From the NCBI RefSeq assembly GCF_000186865.1, contig NW_008705582.1, positions 184,346 to 194,668 on the forward strand: DNA of 10,323 nt. The letters are read 5' to 3'. The position numbers and the translations under genes were made by a program. Shown piece after piece: positions 8,427 to 10,323 of the stretch. Origin of the DNA: Aureococcus anophagefferens. Lineage: Eukaryota; Sar; Pelagophyceae; Pelagomonadales; Pelagomonadaceae. Position 1 is the first letter of the stretch; every line of letters starts with the position of its first letter. The notes under the pieces were generated by a model. It ran no database searches. It was not told the origin of the DNA and was given only the letters and a program-made list of their open reading frames with translations.

Positions 8427-8588
8427 TCACCATGCTTCATCCCGCATATGCATATCATCATCGCTGCTGTCTGCGTCAACTAGTGGCTGCATATCACCAT
8501 CTGCTTCATCAATTTGCAACTCCGACAACTTCTGAGCTTTGTCATCTGATTTAGCCGAAGGGACTTGAGCAGTCTTGATCTCTTGTAA
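8427..8588 (-). CDS. Candidate terminal exon with acidic tail (minus strand)
   Basis: The minus-strand frame from 8588 to the TGA at 8427-8429 encodes 53 residues: a mixed Lys/Gln/Ser stretch, then a tail rich in Asp and Glu (D-E-A-D-G-D-M, then S-S-D-D-D-M), ending D-E-A-W. The composition is protein-like, and acidic C-terminal tails are common. The first in-frame Met comes late and a TGA closes the frame upstream (8589-8591), so it would have to be the last exon of a spliced gene. No strong acceptor (only AAG-type) is visible and I could not find the upstream exons. It may be a chance frame over GAT-rich DNA or a relic. Confidence 0.3.
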   Translation of the reverse strand, partial: LQEIKTAQVPSAKSDDKAQKLSELQIDEADGDMQPLVDADSSDDDMHMRDEAW

Positions 8589-9008
8589 TCACCCCGATCA
8601 GCTGACGAAGCAGAAGTCATCCACAGGGTGTGGTGCTAGCGCTGCCCCATCCGGTGGATGTTTGTGTCTCTAATTTTGAGCCCCACCCAATATGCCTGCG
8701 ATGATACTGGTGCCGATCTGGACTCGCAACGAGCACAACTCTGCGTCACGACCGTCACACATGGCCTAACACTGGGGGGATTCGGTGGCAGTAGAGACGT
8801 CTAGCTCTAGGGAAGCTCTGTTCCCCCCGTACTTTTCAAGTTCTCCACATTCGCGGGTCGTAAAAGTTTTGAACTAGATCTACTCGGTTGTTGACACCCG
8901 GCGGCCATGACATCAGTTTGTTGTTAGAGAGTTTTGTCTAGTTAGAGGAATATGAGAGTATCCCTAATTAGGCCCCTCCTCTCTCCCCTTGTGCTTCTTT
9001 CTCCACAG
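8589..9008. other. Region without a supported gene
   Basis: Only short frames occur on either strand. The clearest signal is at the right end: a long pyrimidine tract (about 8971-9004) leading into CTCCACAG at 9008, a strong plus-strand 3' splice site. An ATG in a good context (GCGGCCATGACATCA) at 8907, followed by a GTTTGT donor at 8916, could supply a tiny first exon in the same phase, with a 93-base intron. Confidence 0.35.
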
Positions 9009-9101
9009 TTTATGCTAAGGGGAATTGCGGGGCTGCACCTGCAAAGCGAATTCCTCGTCACGGTCACGGTGGCCAGCCTGAGTATAGTGGACTTGAAAAA
9101 G
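9009..9101 (+). CDS. Candidate internal exon of a small protein gene
   Basis: This is a 93-base open segment between a strong acceptor (pyrimidine tract plus CCACAG) and a good donor (AAAAAG|GTATCT). It encodes 31 residues beginning F-M-L-R-G-I-A-G-L-H-L, then a hydrophobic run (F-L-V-T-V-T-V-A-S-L-S-I-V) and D-L-K-K, which would suit a single membrane-spanning helix in a small organellar or membrane protein. It can be joined in phase 0 to a three-codon first exon at 8907-8915. There is a faint likeness to the R-G...single-helix layout of small respiratory-chain subunits, too weak to name. I could not find the next exon; the frame right after the donor stops within four codons. Confidence 0.3.
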
Positions 9102-9290
9102 GTATCTATCTGAGTTGGGTACTAGTCTCAATCACCACCATCCCCATCATCTACATTACCTTGCTCCCTCATCGTCGCGACGTCACACTATGGAGATGAC
9201 ACTGCACTCCCCCTTGACGTTGACCTCAACGTTCTTTATTACCCTACAATAGTAGTTTGGGGTGTCCCTCCCTAGTTGTAGCACCACCTC
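9102..9290. other. Spacer, no supported gene
   Basis: An open plus-strand frame starting after ACTAG at 9125 runs about 50 codons to the stop at 9273-9275, with a tail containing H-Y-G-D-D-T-A-L-P-L-D-V-D-L-N-V. An intron from the preceding donor would be only 24 bases, so I do not join them. TTTATT at 9235-9240 reads AATAAA on the minus strand. Confidence 0.3.
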
Positions 9291-9600
9291 GGTTTCCGAC
9301 TCGGGCATCCGATGCAGCGGTTCTAGGACTTGGCACGGCGCGGCGCTCGGTCTGTGGACCATGTCGCGCCTTGGGCCCGGGGCCCGGCTGCGAGTCGCTC
9401 GGGAAAGACCATCGGTCGAAGGCGAGCAGCTTAGTTCGCGTCGGGCAGCCCGTGGATGGCGAATGGTGGGGGGCGACCGACGAGGGGCCCGCTGGCAACT
9501 TAGGGAGATAGAGAGGTTTCTACCCTCCCGAGTGGTCTGTCAAGGACCGGGCAGCCACAAGGCCGCATGCATTGCGCGGTGAGCACCGTGTCGCCCGCGG
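9290..9600. other. GC-rich island without a supported gene
   Basis: Composition changes sharply to high GC, including GGGCCCGGGGCCCGG around 9373-9387. Frames are open on several strands at once, which is expected of GC-rich DNA, and the predicted proteins are Gly/Arg/Ser/Pro-rich with no motif. It resembles the GC-rich flank of VPS16 (1620-1840) in character but not in visible sequence. It lies in the 3' flank of the minus-strand gene. Confidence 0.45.
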
Positions 9601-9685
9601 CGCCAGCAGGATTGTCGGTGAGGATATCAGGAACGCCGGTGTACGGTCACTGTGCGGCCTCGATAGTTCACTCTCGGACACCAGG

Positions 9686-9703
9686 GCAGCCTAGGCAGGC
9701 TGC
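9686..9703. repeat. Short hairpin downstream of the minus-strand gene
   Basis: GCAGCCT (9686-9692) pairs with AGGCTGC (9697-9703) across a four-base loop. It lies about 50 bases past the stop of the minus-strand gene, so it would fall in that gene's 3' UTR. A 7-bp GC-rich stem is modest and may be chance. Confidence 0.4.
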
Positions 9704-9751
9704 ACTGTCGTGTCCCTTGTTTTTCTATCTTGCTAAAAACAGTGCTGCAGG

Positions 9752-10323
9752 TCAGGGGAGTATACAGTCAGATCCAAACAGAATTTGGAACCTGCGTTTG
9801 CTGTCACACTTGTTGAGTTCGAGACGATTCCGCTCGACAAGGCCAGTGGTGAAGTCAGAGTCCTTGTAATTTAGGGCCAGGTTTGCTTCCAAATGCGTGT
9901 TAGGTACAGCGTCTTCACCGTGCCTCCAGTGCGCGATTGCTGCAGCGTAGACATGCTGATGCACACATATCTCCTGAACAAGATTAGAGCGGGCCCTTGC
10001 AAGAATTATTCGCGCCGTGTCAGCTGGTCCATGGCGACACTCGAACCACATGGCACCATAGTTCGGATCAGCATTAGCGCATCTGAGATCTAGGCGGTCC
10101 GCGGCTTCAGCATCGACGGCGTGCATGAGTTGTTCTTTCGATATTTTATGTGTCCATTTCCTAGCATGCAACTCATTCTCGCATAATATTCGGTCAAGAG
10201 CTTCCAGAAGCTGCAAGCGTGCCACTTCAACAAAGGAGTCCCCATACTGGGGCGTGAATTGTACTGCAAAATTGAGAGCTGTTTGTGCTGCGCTGAGGTT
10301 GAATGTGATGAAATGGGAGATAA
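9752..10323 (-). CDS. TPR/HAT-like repeat protein, C-terminal part (5' partial)
   Basis: The frame enters from the right edge (first full codon ends at 10321) and runs 189 residues to a TGA at 9752-9754. No start codon is visible; the GTG at 10225 is an internal Val. Two helix-pair modules share a layout: A-Q-x-A-L-N-F-A-V-Q-F-T-P-Q-Y-G-D-S-F (residues 12-30), and N-A-D-P-N-Y-G-A-M-W-F (about 82-92) followed by D-T-A-R-x-I-L-x-R-A-R. The P-x-Y-G turn and the A-x-x-I-L-x-R-A pattern are typical of TPR or HAT repeats as in PRPF6-type proteins, which act as protein-binding scaffolds. The tail (K-R-R-F-Q-I-L-F-G-S-D) looks like a natural conserved end. I believe similar proteins occur in other protists but cannot name the family. 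The function is unknown; a splicing-factor or ciliary role would be a guess. No intron is visible in this part. Confidence 0.8.
   Translation of the reverse strand, partial: ISHFITFNLSAAQTALNFAVQFTPQYGDSFVEVARLQLLEALDRILCENELHARKWTHKISKEQLMHAVDAEAADRLDLRCANADPNYGAMWFECRHGPADTARIILARARSNLVQEICVHQHVYAAAIAHWRHGEDAVPNTHLEANLALNYKDSDFTTGLVERNRLELNKCDSKRRFQILFGSDCILP

Noticed and set aside
9009..9101. Naming the small exon as a cytochrome c oxidase small subunit
   Set aside because: Only an R-G start and one hydrophobic helix agree; the basic-aromatic motif expected after the helix is not visible and the downstream exon was not found.
9257..9582. Overlapping plus- and minus-strand frames in the GC island
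   Set aside because: Several frames are open at once because of GC bias; the products are low-complexity with no recognisable domain.
9567..9869. 100-codon plus-strand frame
   Set aside because: Its 3' half is the antisense shadow of the well-supported minus-strand repeat protein, and its 5' half has no motif.
1..10323. CRISPR arrays, bacterial operons, rRNA genes, integrases or viral genes
   Set aside because: No regularly spaced repeats, no Shine-Dalgarno-led gene clusters, no rRNA core sequences and no integrase or capsid motifs were seen. The gene content and introns are eukaryotic.

Overview
This is nuclear eukaryotic DNA, most likely from a compact protist or alga genome. It carries a recognisable piece of VPS16, a eukaryote-only endolysosomal tethering subunit. 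Long reading frames are joined by very short spliceosomal-type introns (45, 53 and about 57 bases), AATAAA signals follow the VPS16 stop, and there are no Shine-Dalgarno-led operons. Stop codons are standard. I cannot fix the lineage from sequence alone. The intron size and the protist-style TPR-like protein fit a unicellular alga, stramenopile or alveolate, but this is inference.

Layout. (1) 1-1590, plus strand: the C-terminal 529 residues of VPS16 with the natural stop; the N-terminal beta-propeller part lies outside the window. (2) 1591-3650: about 2 kb without a convincing gene. It holds a GC-rich repetitive 3' flank with two AATAAA signals, then a 1.2 kb segment (2261-3459) bounded by about 90-base inverted arms built from CGN trinucleotide repeats, which looks like a non-autonomous or foldback mobile element. 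A 16-bp perfect hairpin and further dispersed inverted and direct repeats lie in or beside it. (3) 3700-8003, plus strand: a large four-exon gene for a protein of about 1380 residues that I do not recognise. It is mostly helical, Leu- and Cys-rich, and lacks an obvious catalytic motif. (4) 8004-9750: a mixed region with only fragmentary coding signals: a possible alternative last exon on the plus strand (8116-8365), an acidic-tailed terminal exon candidate on the minus strand (8427-8588), a small exon candidate with very good splice sites on the plus strand (9009-9101), and a GC-rich island (about 9290-9600). (5) 9752-10323, minus strand: the C-terminal 189 residues of a protein with TPR/HAT-like repeats carrying P-x-Y-G signatures; it runs off the right edge.

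There is no sign that these genes act together. VPS16 is a housekeeping endolysosomal gene, and the other two major proteins are of unknown role. The most unusual material is the inverted-repeat element at 2261-3459 with its nested repeats, and the large unrecognised protein.
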